Counted from the stretch's first letter, positions 16,037 to 27,742 are shown. The stretch is DNA of 64,000 nt from JAXLYX01 sp046351215 (GCA_046351215.1 JAXLYX010000013.1:175888-239887), one strand, 5' to 3'. Notes: generated by a model from the letters alone, not told the origin. Numbers and translations are program-made.

Positions 16037-16052
16037 TGAGATGCGTTCTAGC
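16037..16052. repeat. 16-base match to the right end of the IS5 element
   Basis: atgagatgcgttctag at 16037-16052 is identical to 38295-38310, the outer tip of the IS5 element in this window. It directly abuts the IS66-type end at 16036. It is probably the footprint of a lost IS5 copy, or a shared target. Confidence 0.5.
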
Positions 16053-16097
16053 GCGTGCCAGCGGATTCGAGTGAATCCCACGGCAGGCACTCATCAA

Positions 16098-17927
16098 CTA
16101 CGGAGCGCCGCAACTGACTCCAAAGGACCAATGACGGCAAGTTCCCTCGACAGTGCCAAACGCCGGGTTTGCGCACTCACGCCACACTTCAACACCGAAC
16201 GACTCGTCTCGACATCTGGAGTACACCAACGGAACTCGCTGTCCACTGCAGTTGTAGTGTGCATCTCCATTCTTGTTCAGGCATTGACCTGAGTAGCCAA
16301 AGCTCCAACCGTCTCGGTCGCGACTGTGACACGCTTCATCTGCGCGACTTCTGCGTTCTCTATCATTGCAGGTAAACGACCCGACATGGATCGGACTTGG
16401 GCCGAGTGTCGCCGCATCGACTTCAGCCGAACTCATGTCGAAGTTCTGATACTCCGTGGGCCCTGGCACCAGCGCACAAGGCGCGCGGGCCTCAGCTCGG
16501 TACGCCTCTACGCCACATTGCTCGCCACGGCCCCTTGCAGGTTCTCGAGGGCACACCGCACCTCTTCCTTCTGCGCTGACTGGAACTGCACCATCGGGGC
16601 AAGGCGTGTACCATTCCACGGCAACGCAGTTCGGCACCTGCGAATAGCAGGGCTGAAGCGACGCGTAATTCCCAGGCTCGTACCCGTAACATGCCCGAAT
16701 CCAACGCGAAATGTCGCTAGCACTCTGAATCGCTTCGTCTCGAATGTTTTGGAGCCTTGCCTTCTCCGCCTCAGGCGGACTCAAACTCAGATATGCGCTG
16801 GCTCGGTCACTTGCTCTCAGACACTCGAGCCGCCGCTCCACGGCTACCTGAACCCGATCAATCATGATCTGCATGTCGTCTTCAGACGGGAGCAACTCTC
16901 CGCCAGACAGATCTCGGTAGTCGCCAACAACCATGCCAACTCTTTGCAGTTTGGCTCGGTCGTTCTGCATGCCACGGGCCCAGTTACTCACATCCTGCAT
17001 CGTTTGTTGATACGAATATTGGGAAGTGTCAGGCGCCGATCCGGAGCGCAGCAACCTGAAGCTGAGTGTTTCAAACTGGCTCATCGCATGATCAGTGACT
17101 CTCGTGGAAATGTCAGCGCTAACAAATAGACCAATTTGCTGGTGCCCAGTGCCGTGCAGTGATCGAAATTCGTCCTGACCATGATACGCATAGGTATAAA
17201 TGGCGTCGAATCGTCCCCCCATCATGAAACCCGCAATGAATCGATCGCCACAGCGTCGGTAGAAATCTCCGATCCTTCCGTTTTGAAGTAGAGCTTGAGC
17301 TTCGCTGTTGAGGCGCCGGGCGCGCCCATCGAGATATCCACCACTCACGCGACCCTGAACAATGAGCGAAATGGATGTGTCAGCCGAGCTAATCGCACTG
17401 CTATATTCCGCTGCGAAACCGCCGCTGAACCAATCTGCTGACCCACGAATGTCTAGAGCCTTAATGAGTTCGCCACGGTTCGTCGCGAGTTGAATCGCAT
17501 TCCACGACTCGAACTGGAAGTCGGTCTCGGGCATGCCTTCTGCCTCCACACATGGACCGGCTTTCGGCAATCCAGACCGCAGGTCAAATCCGTACCCAAG
17601 CACACTTCCATCTGGAACGGGCGAAACCGTGTTGGCATACGCTGGAGCATTTCGCGATGATGTACGCGCGATGGTGCCTTGGGTGTCCGGGAGATACTCT
17701 TGAGAGGCGACCGTTGGAAGCTGCGACGAGGAGACAGCCTCATCTGGTGCACAGAACCCTAGGCAGGGAGCAAACCAACGATGCTGCACTAGTTCACCGG
17801 GTCGAGCGGATGAAGCGGCGCTTGGCGTCGAGTTCTCTCTCCTGTTCGTCATAGAAGTACAAGATCCGGTTAGGATTCCCGCAATCAACAAGGACACGCA
17901 TCTCGAAGGCAGCCCGATAGCAGACAT
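16098..17927 (-). CDS. Lipoprotein with MACPF-like region
   Basis: 609 residues. Start ATG at 17927 with AAAGGA eight bases upstream. A lipoprotein signal ends in LTGSC (C23). The central part reads like a membrane-attack-complex/perforin-type domain: paired amphipathic strands (YSSAISSADTSISLIVQGRV) followed by the signature-like DFYRRCGDRFIAGFMMGGRF (221-240), compared with Y-G-x-H-F-V...GG in the family. The canonical Tyr-Gly-Thr-His is not exact, so the call is tentative. The last 200 residues are Cys-rich, with repeated pieces such as CRDESFGVEVWREC and CRHWSFGVSC. Lower GC than the core genes. It lies alone between two opposed IS66-type ends. Confidence 0.6.
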   Translation of the reverse strand: MSAIGLPSRCVSLLIAGILTGSCTSMTNRRENSTPSAASSARPGELVQHRWFAPCLGFCAPDEAVSSSQLPTVASQEYLPDTQGTIARTSSRNAPAYANTVSPVPDGSVLGYGFDLRSGLPKAGPCVEAEGMPETDFQFESWNAIQLATNRGELIKALDIRGSADWFSGGFAAEYSSAISSADTSISLIVQGRVSGGYLDGRARRLNSEAQALLQNGRIGDFYRRCGDRFIAGFMMGGRFDAIYTYAYHGQDEFRSLHGTGHQQIGLFVSADISTRVTDHAMSQFETLSFRLLRSGSAPDTSQYSYQQTMQDVSNWARGMQNDRAKLQRVGMVVGDYRDLSGGELLPSEDDMQIMIDRVQVAVERRLECLRASDRASAYLSLSPPEAEKARLQNIRDEAIQSASDISRWIRACYGYEPGNYASLQPCYSQVPNCVAVEWYTPCPDGAVPVSAEGRGAVCPREPARGRGEQCGVEAYRAEARAPCALVPGPTEYQNFDMSSAEVDAATLGPSPIHVGSFTCNDRERRSRADEACHSRDRDGWSFGYSGQCLNKNGDAHYNCSGQRVPLVYSRCRDESFGVEVWRECANPAFGTVEGTCRHWSFGVSCGAP

Positions 17928-18074
17928 GTCGCGAATCCTTTCACGTGAACGCGGCCGCGGCTAGACGGGCGGCAAGTGGCGGAGCCGCGCACATTACCAC
18001 GAAGCGCGTAAGAGACTGCGTCAGACCGTCGACCTGAGGGATCTTCTCATCGCAGCTACCTGACCTGACTTCAC

Positions 18075-18448
18075 GTAACCTTCCGACGAACGACGTGGTT
18101 CTCGACGCTTGATCCCAGCGCCAGGCTGCTCGGCTCCCGAAGGAGGCCAAAAGGGCGCGACCGAAGCGGAGCCGGGCGAAGTGGACGAAGGTGATGGCCG
18201 CATGCGGGGCGAGCTTCCAGCCGGTGGAGGCGTTTATCGGCGCTTTCGGGATGAGCGTCTCGACGTTGCGCAAGTGGAGGTCCGAAATCGGCTCGGCGGG
18301 CGCATCCGGGCACTGCTACGCGAACCGCCGATCGTGTCGGCGGGTGCGAGCAGCGGCTGGTTCCTCAAGCTCACGCTCTGGGCGGTTGCTCCTTTCCCCA
18401 GCACCGGCCCAGGGGTCGAACCGAAATGGGCGTCTACTGTCGGACTGA
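18075..18448 (+). mobile_element. Opposed IS66-type left end with decayed tnpA
   Basis: Starts GTAACC at 18075 and runs in the plus direction with strong similarity to the reverse complement of 15940-16036, including the segment acgacgtggttctcg and the tract before tnpA. The expected ATG reads AGG (about 18149), but the following codons give ARPKRSRAKWTKV and then SVSTLRKWRS, the TnpA N-terminus. Similarity fades after about 18300. It is a broken element mirroring the one at 15837-16036. Confidence 0.7.
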
Positions 18449-18542
18449 CGAAGACGCTCGAGGAAGAGCAGGTTCAGCGAGGCCCAAATCATCGGCAGCC
18501 TGAAGGAGGCCAAGGCAAGTGCAACGTAGGAGCCTGCCGCCG

Positions 18543-18935
18543 TTACGACTCAGTTGTCACTTCGACGGTGAGCCCCGTCGACTTGTAGAAGGCGTCGTAC
18601 CACGGCTTCGTGTCATTCGAAGCTACAATGCCGATACAACCCTCTGTACCTTGGATGTTGCCGTCAGGATGGATTCCGAGATCGGTTCGAGTGGTGGTTG
18701 GCTCGAACCCTTGCATCCAACAATGCCCCTTGCCACCAATAGAATCGCAGTAGGCCGTCTCTCCCACCTTGTCGAGAAGAAGTCGCCGCGGAGCTTGATA
18801 TAGGCCGTCCGCAATCGCGCCACCACCATATGGACCAGAGATGGCGGCCGCGGAAAGGCCCTTTGCGGGCCACTCAAGGATCCCTTTGGCAGTTTTCCCA
18901 TCTCTTTTCACCTTGAATTTTAGATCTGCTGTCAT
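18543..18935 (-). CDS. Tlde1-like L,D-transpeptidase-fold protein
   Basis: 130 residues. A strand-rich N-terminus (LKFKVKRDGKTAKGILEW, then SGPYGGG) leads to a C-terminal catalytic motif LGIHPDGNIQGTEGCIGI (about 87-104), which has the His and Cys spacing of the YkuD/DUF2778 (Tlde1) group. Members cleave or exchange tetrapeptide stems in peptidoglycan, and several are type VI secretion effectors. No signal peptide is seen, which fits an effector delivered by another system, but no secretion gene or immunity gene is evident nearby. A cytoplasmic or phage-derived origin is also possible. Confidence 0.65.
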   Translation of the reverse strand: MTADLKFKVKRDGKTAKGILEWPAKGLSAAAISGPYGGGAIADGLYQAPRRLLLDKVGETAYCDSIGGKGHCWMQGFEPTTTRTDLGIHPDGNIQGTEGCIGIVASNDTKPWYDAFYKSTGLTVEVTTES

Positions 18936-19080
18936 TTTGGTCTTTCTGTTTGATGCTACCTCGAAAACGTGTGGCGCGCTTGGTCAGATAGAATCAGCGA
19001 ACTTCGCAAGACTAAGGAACATGGCGCGTACCTCGGGGAATGCGATTTTCACGGACGCGTACTCGATCCATCAGCCAGAT
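18936..19080. other. AT-richer intergenic stretch
   Basis: Low-GC spacer between the Tlde1-like gene and the possible small gene at 19081. It may carry the promoter of the Tlde1-like gene. No other feature seen. Confidence 0.4.
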
Positions 19081-19287
19081 TCATCGCTGAGTCCCGAAGG
19101 CAACGTCTTCCGCCCAGGCCCCAGCAACCTCTTCTTCGTCCTTTGACGACGACCGGTCACTGATTGGCATGCCAGATGGAATATTCTCAAGCACGTGCAT
19201 TGTGAGACATGAGCTGGATCGAGAGAAGTGAGAAGGCGGGTTTCCCTCATCTAATGGCTCTCGGAAAACGAAATGAAACCGTGACAT
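19081..19287 (-). CDS. Possible small protein following the ATPase gene
   Basis: A 68-codon frame whose ATG (19287) directly follows the stop of the split ATPase gene (19288), which suggests coupling. Residues begin MSRFHFVFREPLDEG and end acidic (KDEEEVAGAWAEDV). No family recognised and no independent ribosome site, so chance cannot be excluded. Confidence 0.3.
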   Translation of the reverse strand: MSRFHFVFREPLDEGNPPSHFSRSSSCLTMHVLENIPSGMPISDRSSSKDEEEVAGAWAEDVAFGTQR

Positions 19288-19954
19288 CTAGTTCGCAAAC
19301 GGAAGGTTTCTTATCTCGATCTTTCCGACACGTTCGTTTTCGTTCTTGAGCATGACGCGAAGGCACATCCTGAATTTTGGATCTACAAAGGTGTAGCTAT
19401 TGGCCTTTGGTGTGCGCCTAATTAGAGAGTCAGGTCTATCTGCCAGTTCGCTGAGTAGTCCGCTGATATTGAGTGTCTTGTCTGCTGTGGATTCAGGGAA
19501 CTCTGAACGCACAATGTTTTCGATATCGGAATAGCCGAATTCGTCCTTGGCAACCTGACCAAGGGCATAAAGGACCTGGTTTCTTCTTCCGGCAACTGTG
19601 TTGCGCTCATTCATCATTGACTCAACTGCAGTATATGTTGATGTGAGCGAGGATTGGAGCCATGCGACCGAGGCACGTTCGAGCTGTGACTCGTGTAGCT
19701 CTTGTCCATTGTCGTCGGCTAGGTAGGCGAGTTCAAGGCAGAACTCATGAACTCTCTGGGGCACGCCGCTCGTCACGTATCTTACGTACTTCACGGTCGC
19801 GTTCATTACGGATTCGTCGCACTTATACTTCAGCTCCGTTTGGAATCCGGTACGCACAAGGCGTTCGACCTGCTCCTCAGTCAAGGAGGAGACCTCCGGA
19901 ACCTCAGCAATTCGGTTTGTGACGGTCGGTCGGTTCTGAGTCCGGGAGAAATAC
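19288..19954 (-). pseudogene. AAA-type ATPase gene, 3' part (interrupted by ISL3)
   Basis: Carries the C-terminal half of a P-loop ATPase. From the junction it reads YFSRTQNRPTVTNRIAEVPE, then helices with EQVERLVRTGF, VKYVRYVTSGVPQRVHEFCL and a terminal winged-helix-like region (ISGLLSELADRPDSLIRRTP, then YTFVDPKFRMCLRVML). That order (ATPase lid, then winged helix) is usual for Orc1/Cdc6- or MNS-type AAA proteins. Joined with 21336-21933 after removing the ISL3 element and one target copy, it gives a continuous frame of 418 codons. Confidence 0.85.
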
Positions 19955-21335
19955 GGCTCTCCTGACGTAGCCGTGGGTGGCCTCGGAGGCTGAAACGAGC
20001 GCGCACCCCCCGTTCGCCGCAGGATTCGGTTGTCTAGGCCGGAACCAAGAGGTGGCGGGGAGTGCGCAACGCGAGGATGTTGCTTCGCGCGTTCGGTGTC
20101 GAGCGCGCCGTGCTGGAAGATGTGCGGTGGTCGGGGGCGAGCCCGGAGGGCGCCGCCCTGGTGCTCCGAGTCCGCCCTACTCGGAAGGAGGAGGGGCGGT
20201 GCTCGCAGTGCGGTCGACACTGTCCCGGGTACGACCGCGGCGACGGGGTTCGGTCGTGGCGGTCGCTCGACTTCGGGCTTCAGGAGACGCGCATCGAGGC
20301 CGAGGCGCCGCGTGTGCGGTGTCCCGAGCACGGCGTCGTCGTGCAGCGCGTACCGTGGGCGCGACCGGGGAGCTCGTTCACGCGCGCGTTCGAGGACCAG
20401 GTCACGTGGCTCGCGGTGCGCACGGACAAGACCACGCTCGCGTCGCTGCTGCGCATCGCGTGGCGGACCGTCGGGAAGATTCTCGAACGCGTCGCGAAGA
20501 GCATGCGCGCGACGTTCGACCCCTTCGCGAACGTCACGCGCATCGGCATCGACGAGGTCTCCTACCGCAAGGGGCATCGCTACCTCACAGTCGTCGTCGA
20601 CCACGATTCCGGCAGGCTCTTGTGGGCGAGCCCTGGGAAGGACGAGGCAACCCTCGGTCGCTTCTTCGATGCTCTCGGTCCTGAACGCTCCCGCAAGATC
20701 GAGCTCGTCAGCGCGGACGCGGCCTCGTGGATTCCGAACGTCATCCGCGAACGGTGCCCGAACGCGACGCTCTGCATGGACCCGTTCCACGTCGTGCAGT
20801 GGGCCACGAAGGCCCTCGACGAGGTGCGACGCTCGGTGTGGAACGACCTCCGGCGCGGCGGTCAGAAGGCGAGCGCGAAGTCGCTCAAGGGGGCCCGCTG
20901 GGCGCTCTGGAAGAACCCCGAGGACCTCACGAGGGAACAACGCGTCAGCCTCGTGAGCATCGAACGGGAGAACCGGCCCCTCTACCGTGCCTACCTCCTC
21001 AAAGAGCACCTGCGCGACGTCTTCAAGCACCAGGGACAGCAGGCCGTGAACATGCTCGACTACTTCGTCGCCTGGGCCTCGCGCTCGAGGCTCGCCCCCT
21101 TCGTGAAGCTCGCTCGTTCGATTCGCGACAAGCGCGACACCATCGTCGCCACGCTCACGCTCCGGCTCTCGAACGCCCGCGTCGAGGCGGCAAACACCAA
21201 GCTCAGGCTCCTCACCCGACTGGCCTTCGGGTTTCACTCCCACGAGCCCCTCATCGCGCTCGCCATGCTCAAGCTCGGAGGACTCTGCCCGCCGCTACCG
21301 GGGAGGAAATGACCCACGGGTCCGTCAGGAGAGCC
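19955..21335 (+). mobile_element. ISL3 family element with 8-bp target duplication
   Basis: 1381 bases. Terminal inverted repeats begin ggctctcctgacg at 19955 and, on the other strand, at 21335; the following bases match with a few changes through ccgtgggt. Directly flanking it are agaaatac at 19947-19954 and again at 21336-21343, an exact 8-base target duplication, the ISL3 norm. Contains one intact transposase gene. Insertion is recent enough that the interrupted ATPase gene can be rejoined without frame loss. Confidence 0.95.
20062..21312 (+). CDS. ISL3 family transposase
   Basis: 416 residues from a GTG at 20062 (GGCGGGGA just upstream); an ATG 15 bases later is an alternative. N-terminal zinc-binding segment CSQCGRHCPGYD, and later the cysteine in VRCPEHGVVV. 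DDE core: first Asp in IGIDEVSYRKGHRYLTVVVD, second in VSADAASWIPNVI with CMDPFHVVQWA following, and the catalytic Glu in SNARVEAANTKLRLLTRLAFGF. All residues present, frame intact. Confidence 0.94.
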   Translation: MRNARMLLRAFGVERAVLEDVRWSGASPEGAALVLRVRPTRKEEGRCSQCGRHCPGYDRGDGVRSWRSLDFGLQETRIEAEAPRVRCPEHGVVVQRVPWARPGSSFTRAFEDQVTWLAVRTDKTTLASLLRIAWRTVGKILERVAKSMRATFDPFANVTRIGIDEVSYRKGHRYLTVVVDHDSGRLLWASPGKDEATLGRFFDALGPERSRKIELVSADAASWIPNVIRERCPNATLCMDPFHVVQWATKALDEVRRSVWNDLRRGGQKASAKSLKGARWALWKNPEDLTREQRVSLVSIERENRPLYRAYLLKEHLRDVFKHQGQQAVNMLDYFVAWASRSRLAPFVKLARSIRDKRDTIVATLTLRLSNARVEAANTKLRLLTRLAFGFHSHEPLIALAMLKLGGLCPPLPGRK

Positions 21336-21933
21336 AGAAATACTCACGCACACCGCCTGGAACCCCGACTATGACGAGCTTGATTCGGTGTCGAGCATAT
21401 CGTGCATCGTCGAGTAGGACGACGATTTCGCCGAGCTCGGACATCAGTCGCTCGTTAGAAAAGATGGTCTCAAGATTGTCGAGCACCAGGCAGCAGGTCT
21501 TCTCGCCGGCGGCCCTGCGCAATGCAGAGAAACAGCGTTCCAATGGGTCGCCTTGTGGAAGCTGATATGTTGATTCGTGCTCGAGACTCCCCTTGGCGAA
21601 TCCAAATGCGCTGGCTTCGGCAGACTTGCTCTCCGTGTAGACAGTTCGGATTGGATCGAGCAATTCGGATGTGACTGTCTCGATCTCCTTCACTATGCTT
21701 TCGTGCCGCGATGCGTTCGCGAGGTTTGCCACGACCATCGCGGCGCCGTCATTGTACAGAGTCCGCTTGTACAGCCAGCTCTTGCCGCACCCGCTCTCCC
21801 CGTAGACCAGCACGTGCTTTCCACTCTCGATGGCGCGTCGGAATGCTTTCTCGAGGAACGGTCGGGGTACGTACATGACTTCATTGACGTCTGGATTTCT
21901 TGGGGTGAACACATCGGAGGGCCGCTTCTGCAT
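21336..21933 (-). pseudogene. AAA-type ATPase gene, 5' part (interrupted by ISL3)
   Basis: N-terminal half of the split ATPase. VFTPRNPDVNEVMYVPRPFLEK leads to the P-loop YGESGCGKSW (about 44-53) and Walker B CCLVLDNLETIF. Without the insertion the frame would continue from GGVREYF into SRTQNRPTV at 19946. As it stands, translation reads two or three residues into the IS and stops at 21325. The cellular role is unknown; single AAA proteins of this kind occur in many accessory loci, including defence islands. Its lower GC matches the rest of the island. Confidence 0.85.
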
Positions 21934-22058
21934 CGGATAGTCTCTCTGCTTGTGGGTCCCTGAGGCGTTGGATTGCGGACTGCATTCGGTCGCTGCAGTG
22001 GGGTTTCAACTCACATCGATAGTCCGGTCGCCGCTGATCTGTGGCAAGAGACAAATGG

Positions 22059-22087
22059 AAAAAGCCCAACGCCATACGGCATTGGGC
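22059..22087 (-). terminator. Rho-independent terminator of nrdJ
   Basis: On the reverse strand gcccaatgcc and ggcgttgggc form a 10-base stem (one wobble pair) with a GTAT loop, followed by TTTTT. It lies 70 bases past the nrdJ stop. Classic shape. Confidence 0.9.
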
Positions 22088-22158
22088 CTACTCCCTTCAT
22101 CCGATCCACCCTCAAGTCGCCTCAATCGCGGATCAGGTCTGCACTCACCCCACGATGC

Positions 22159-25458
<3,300 letters not shown>

Positions 25459-25609
25459 CCTCCGCACAGCGAAAAGCCGGCCCATCTCCGTGTGCGGATG
25501 CACACGAAGTCACCGAAAGGGCCGGCGAGCCCCCACCGAAGATCTCGGAAACCCCAAGCCGTGGGGAGTCCGCCTCCCCAGGCACCACAACATCTTGTTA
25601 GGGGAACCG
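25459..25609 (-). promoter_or_regulatory. Structured 5' leader of nrdJ (candidate riboswitch/attenuator)
   Basis: The reverse-strand leader can form several stems: tggggag/ctcccca (25562-25580, perfect, 5-base loop); an outer stem gccggccc/gggccggc (25476-25483 with 25519-25526) enclosing a perfect hairpin cgtgtgc/gcacacg (25489-25506). In the transcript, UCCGCACA of that inner hairpin (25491-25498) can instead pair exactly with UGUGCGGA (25461-25468), which overlaps the GGAGG ribosome site. The two pairings exclude each other, as in a translational switch. No cobalamin-box consensus was seen. A conserved RNA motif upstream of nrdJ genes is known from comparative genomics; membership is not established here. 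Confidence 0.55.
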
Positions 25610-25639
25610 GGTCTAGCTTCGACCCCCCGAGGTGGTCAA
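25610..25639 (-). promoter_or_regulatory. Candidate sigma70-type promoter of nrdJ
   Basis: On the reverse strand TTGACC (25634-25639) and TAGACC (25610-25615) are separated by 18 bases, placing the start of transcription around 25600, about 145 bases before the nrdJ start. This agrees with the extent of the structured leader. Confidence 0.45.
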
Positions 25640-26288
25640 GAGCCGATTTGGACAGCCCTCGGAGATTCTCGAAATCGCCAATAAGATCATAGGCTTGAAG
25701 AGGGTGTCGAACGCGCTCGGACCCCCCTCGGAGCCAGGGGCTCGAAGGGGTATCCGCGAAGCTACGGATCCGGTCTCCCGGTGCAACGTCATGGCGTGAC
25801 ATCTTCTACATCTTGTGGGTAGGTGCCTGAAGGAACGCAAGATTTTGGAGTGCTACTCCGTTCAGGGTGACGTATCGGACCCGCGACGACCCCCTCGGAG
25901 GTGGGGTATCAATTGCGAACAGGGGGGTCTCGGAATTCGCCGGCGATCGCCGACCGTTTCACGAAACCCTTGGGGAATTCGGGAGACCCCCCTCCCTGTG
26001 CAGGGTACGTACCGAACGTCGCGCGAAAATTTTCTCCGCGAGACCCCCTCGGAGGCCCCTTTCCCCCACCTCCTGTGGCCCGCGATCGGGGACACCCCTA
26101 CCGATAGTGTTCACCCCCGGGTGTGAGAATCGCGGCCACCGCGCGAATTCCGCGTGTTTCGCTCCTGTCGATACGTTGCGGGCGGGCTCGGGATGGGACT
26201 ACGGTCCAGCACGCGGCGTCGGGGAGGTCCGGGAGATCGTCCGGTCGATCGACCGGACCCCCCGCCGCGTGGACCTTGGAGGGAAGCC
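25640..26288. repeat. Intergenic region with repeated C-rich motif and long inverted repeat
   Basis: No supported gene. The word gaccccctcggagg occurs at 25888-25901 and 26042-26055, with close variants at 25720-25733 (one extra C) and 25621-25632, all in the same orientation. Between them ggggggtctcggaattc (25922-25938) and gaattcgggagacccccc (25975-25992) form an inverted repeat around a 36-base loop. The region separates divergent nrdJ and the AIM24 operon, so it must hold the promoter of the latter. Confidence 0.55.
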
Positions 26289-27050
26289 ATGGATCCGCAG
26301 ATGCAGGGGGCGTACGGCGCGCCCCCGACGGCGATCGCGCCCCCGCAGGGCGGGGTGCCCCACACGATCACGCACGGGCCTTCGTTCGGGATGCTGCGCG
26401 TCGACCTGCCGCCGGGCGTGACGCTCGTGGCCGAGGCCGGCGCGATGGTCGGTCGCCACGACCAGGTGAAGATGGAGACGAAGCTCAACGCGTCTCCCTC
26501 GGCCGGCTTCTTCGAGACGCTGAAGGCGCTGATCGTCGCCTTCATCCGGCGCTTCGTCGGCGGCGAGACCTTCTTCGTGAACCACTTCACGACCCCGCAG
26601 CCGGGCAGCGTCTGGCTCGCGCCGACCCTCTCCGGGCCGATCGTCCACCGCCGGCTGAACGGCGAGCGCCTCGTGCTCTCGACGGGCGCCTACCTCGCGC
26701 ACGTCGGCCAGCTCGACCTGAAGATGCGCTGGGGCGGGCTGCGCGGCCTGCTCGCGAAGGAGGGCCTCTTCTTCCTCGAGCTCACGGGCCAGGGCGACCT
26801 CTGGTTCTCGAGCTACGGCGGCGTGCACGCGATCGACGTGAACGGCAGCTACCTCGTCGACAACGGCCACGTCGTCGGCTTCGAGGGGAACCTCGACTTC
26901 GACATCAAGTCGGCGGGCGGCGGCCTCATGGGCCTCGTCGCCTCGGGCGAGGGCCTCGTCTGCGAGTTCCGCGGCCAGGGCCGCGTCTACATCCAGTCGC
27001 GCAGCGTCGGCTCGCTCGTCGGCTGGGTCACCCCGCTGCTCCCGGGCTGA
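26289..27050 (+). CDS. AIM24 family protein 1
   Basis: 253 residues. After a Gly/Pro-rich N-terminus (about 35 residues) it shows the AIM24 (TIGR00266-like) layout: GPSFGMLRVDLPPGVTLVAEAGAMV, GGETFFVNHFT, then a repeat of strands with TGAYLAHVG, and the closing SGEGLVCEFRGQGRVYIQSRS. These proteins form a double beta-barrel-like fold; in mitochondria AIM24 affects inner-membrane organisation, but the bacterial role is unsettled. Start chosen by GGAGGGAAG seven bases before the ATG. First of three tandem paralogues with 11- and 3-base gaps. Confidence 0.88.
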   Translation: MDPQMQGAYGAPPTAIAPPQGGVPHTITHGPSFGMLRVDLPPGVTLVAEAGAMVGRHDQVKMETKLNASPSAGFFETLKALIVAFIRRFVGGETFFVNHFTTPQPGSVWLAPTLSGPIVHRRLNGERLVLSTGAYLAHVGQLDLKMRWGGLRGLLAKEGLFFLELTGQGDLWFSSYGGVHAIDVNGSYLVDNGHVVGFEGNLDFDIKSAGGGLMGLVASGEGLVCEFRGQGRVYIQSRSVGSLVGWVTPLLPG

Positions 27051-27061
27051 AGGAGGGGACG

Positions 27062-27739
27062 ATGCAGATCGACATCGGATACCGGCCTTCCCACGCGCTC
27101 GCGCGCGTCAGCCTCGGGCCCGGCGAGTCCGTGCTCGCCGAGAGCGGCGCGATGATCGGGATGAGCACCAACGTCACGATGCAGACGCAGTCGGGCGGCA
27201 TGATGGCCGGCCTGAAGCGGATGTTCGGCGGCGAGAGCTTCTTCCGGAACACCTTCACCGCGCAGGGCGGCATGGGCGAGGTGCTCTTCGGCACGACGCT
27301 CTGCGGCGACATGGTCGCGATGCCGATGACGCCGAACGGCTTCTTCGTGCAGTCGGGCTCGTTCGTCGCCTCGTCGCCGAACGTGCAGATCGAGACGAAG
27401 TTCGGCGGCATGCGGAGCTTCTTCGCGGGCGAGGGCGTCTTCCTGCTGAAGGCGACCACGCAGGTGCCGGGCGAGCAGCTGCTCGTCGGCGCGTTCGGCG
27501 GGATCCAGGAGCTCGTCTGCGACGGGCACCTGATCGTCGACACCGGGCATCTCGTCGCCTGGGACGCGAACCTCCAATACAACGTGACGAAGGCGACCGA
27601 CGGCTGGATCGCGTCGTTCCTCTCGGGCGAGGGACTCGTCTGCCGCTTCCAGGGCCAGGGGCGCATCTGGATCCAGACGCGCAACCCGGGCGAGTACGGG
27701 CGATCGATGGGCGCGCTCCTGCCGCCGAGGAGGGAGTAG
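27062..27739 (+). CDS. AIM24 family protein 2
   Basis: 225 residues, no N-terminal extension. Family marks: LGPGESVLAESGAMIGMS, MFGGESFFRNTFTAQGG, a mid-protein strand set with NGFFVQSGSFVASSPNV, FFAGEGVFLLKATTQV, VDTGHLVAWDANLQYNV and LSGEGLVCRFQGQGRIWIQTRN. GAAGGAGGGGAC lies just before the ATG. Second in the operon; it differs enough from its neighbours to be an old duplication. Confidence 0.9.
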   Translation: MQIDIGYRPSHALARVSLGPGESVLAESGAMIGMSTNVTMQTQSGGMMAGLKRMFGGESFFRNTFTAQGGMGEVLFGTTLCGDMVAMPMTPNGFFVQSGSFVASSPNVQIETKFGGMRSFFAGEGVFLLKATTQVPGEQLLVGAFGGIQELVCDGHLIVDTGHLVAWDANLQYNVTKATDGWIASFLSGEGLVCRFQGQGRIWIQTRNPGEYGRSMGALLPPRRE

Positions 27740-27742
27740 GCC

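Noticed and set aside
25459..25609. Classical cobalamin riboswitch upstream of nrdJ
   Set aside because: The conserved B12-box core was not found; the leader is structured but of another type.
25815..26126. Short frames in the intergenic region before the AIM24 genes
   Set aside because: They overlap the repeated C-rich motifs, have no ribosome sites and no recognisable product.
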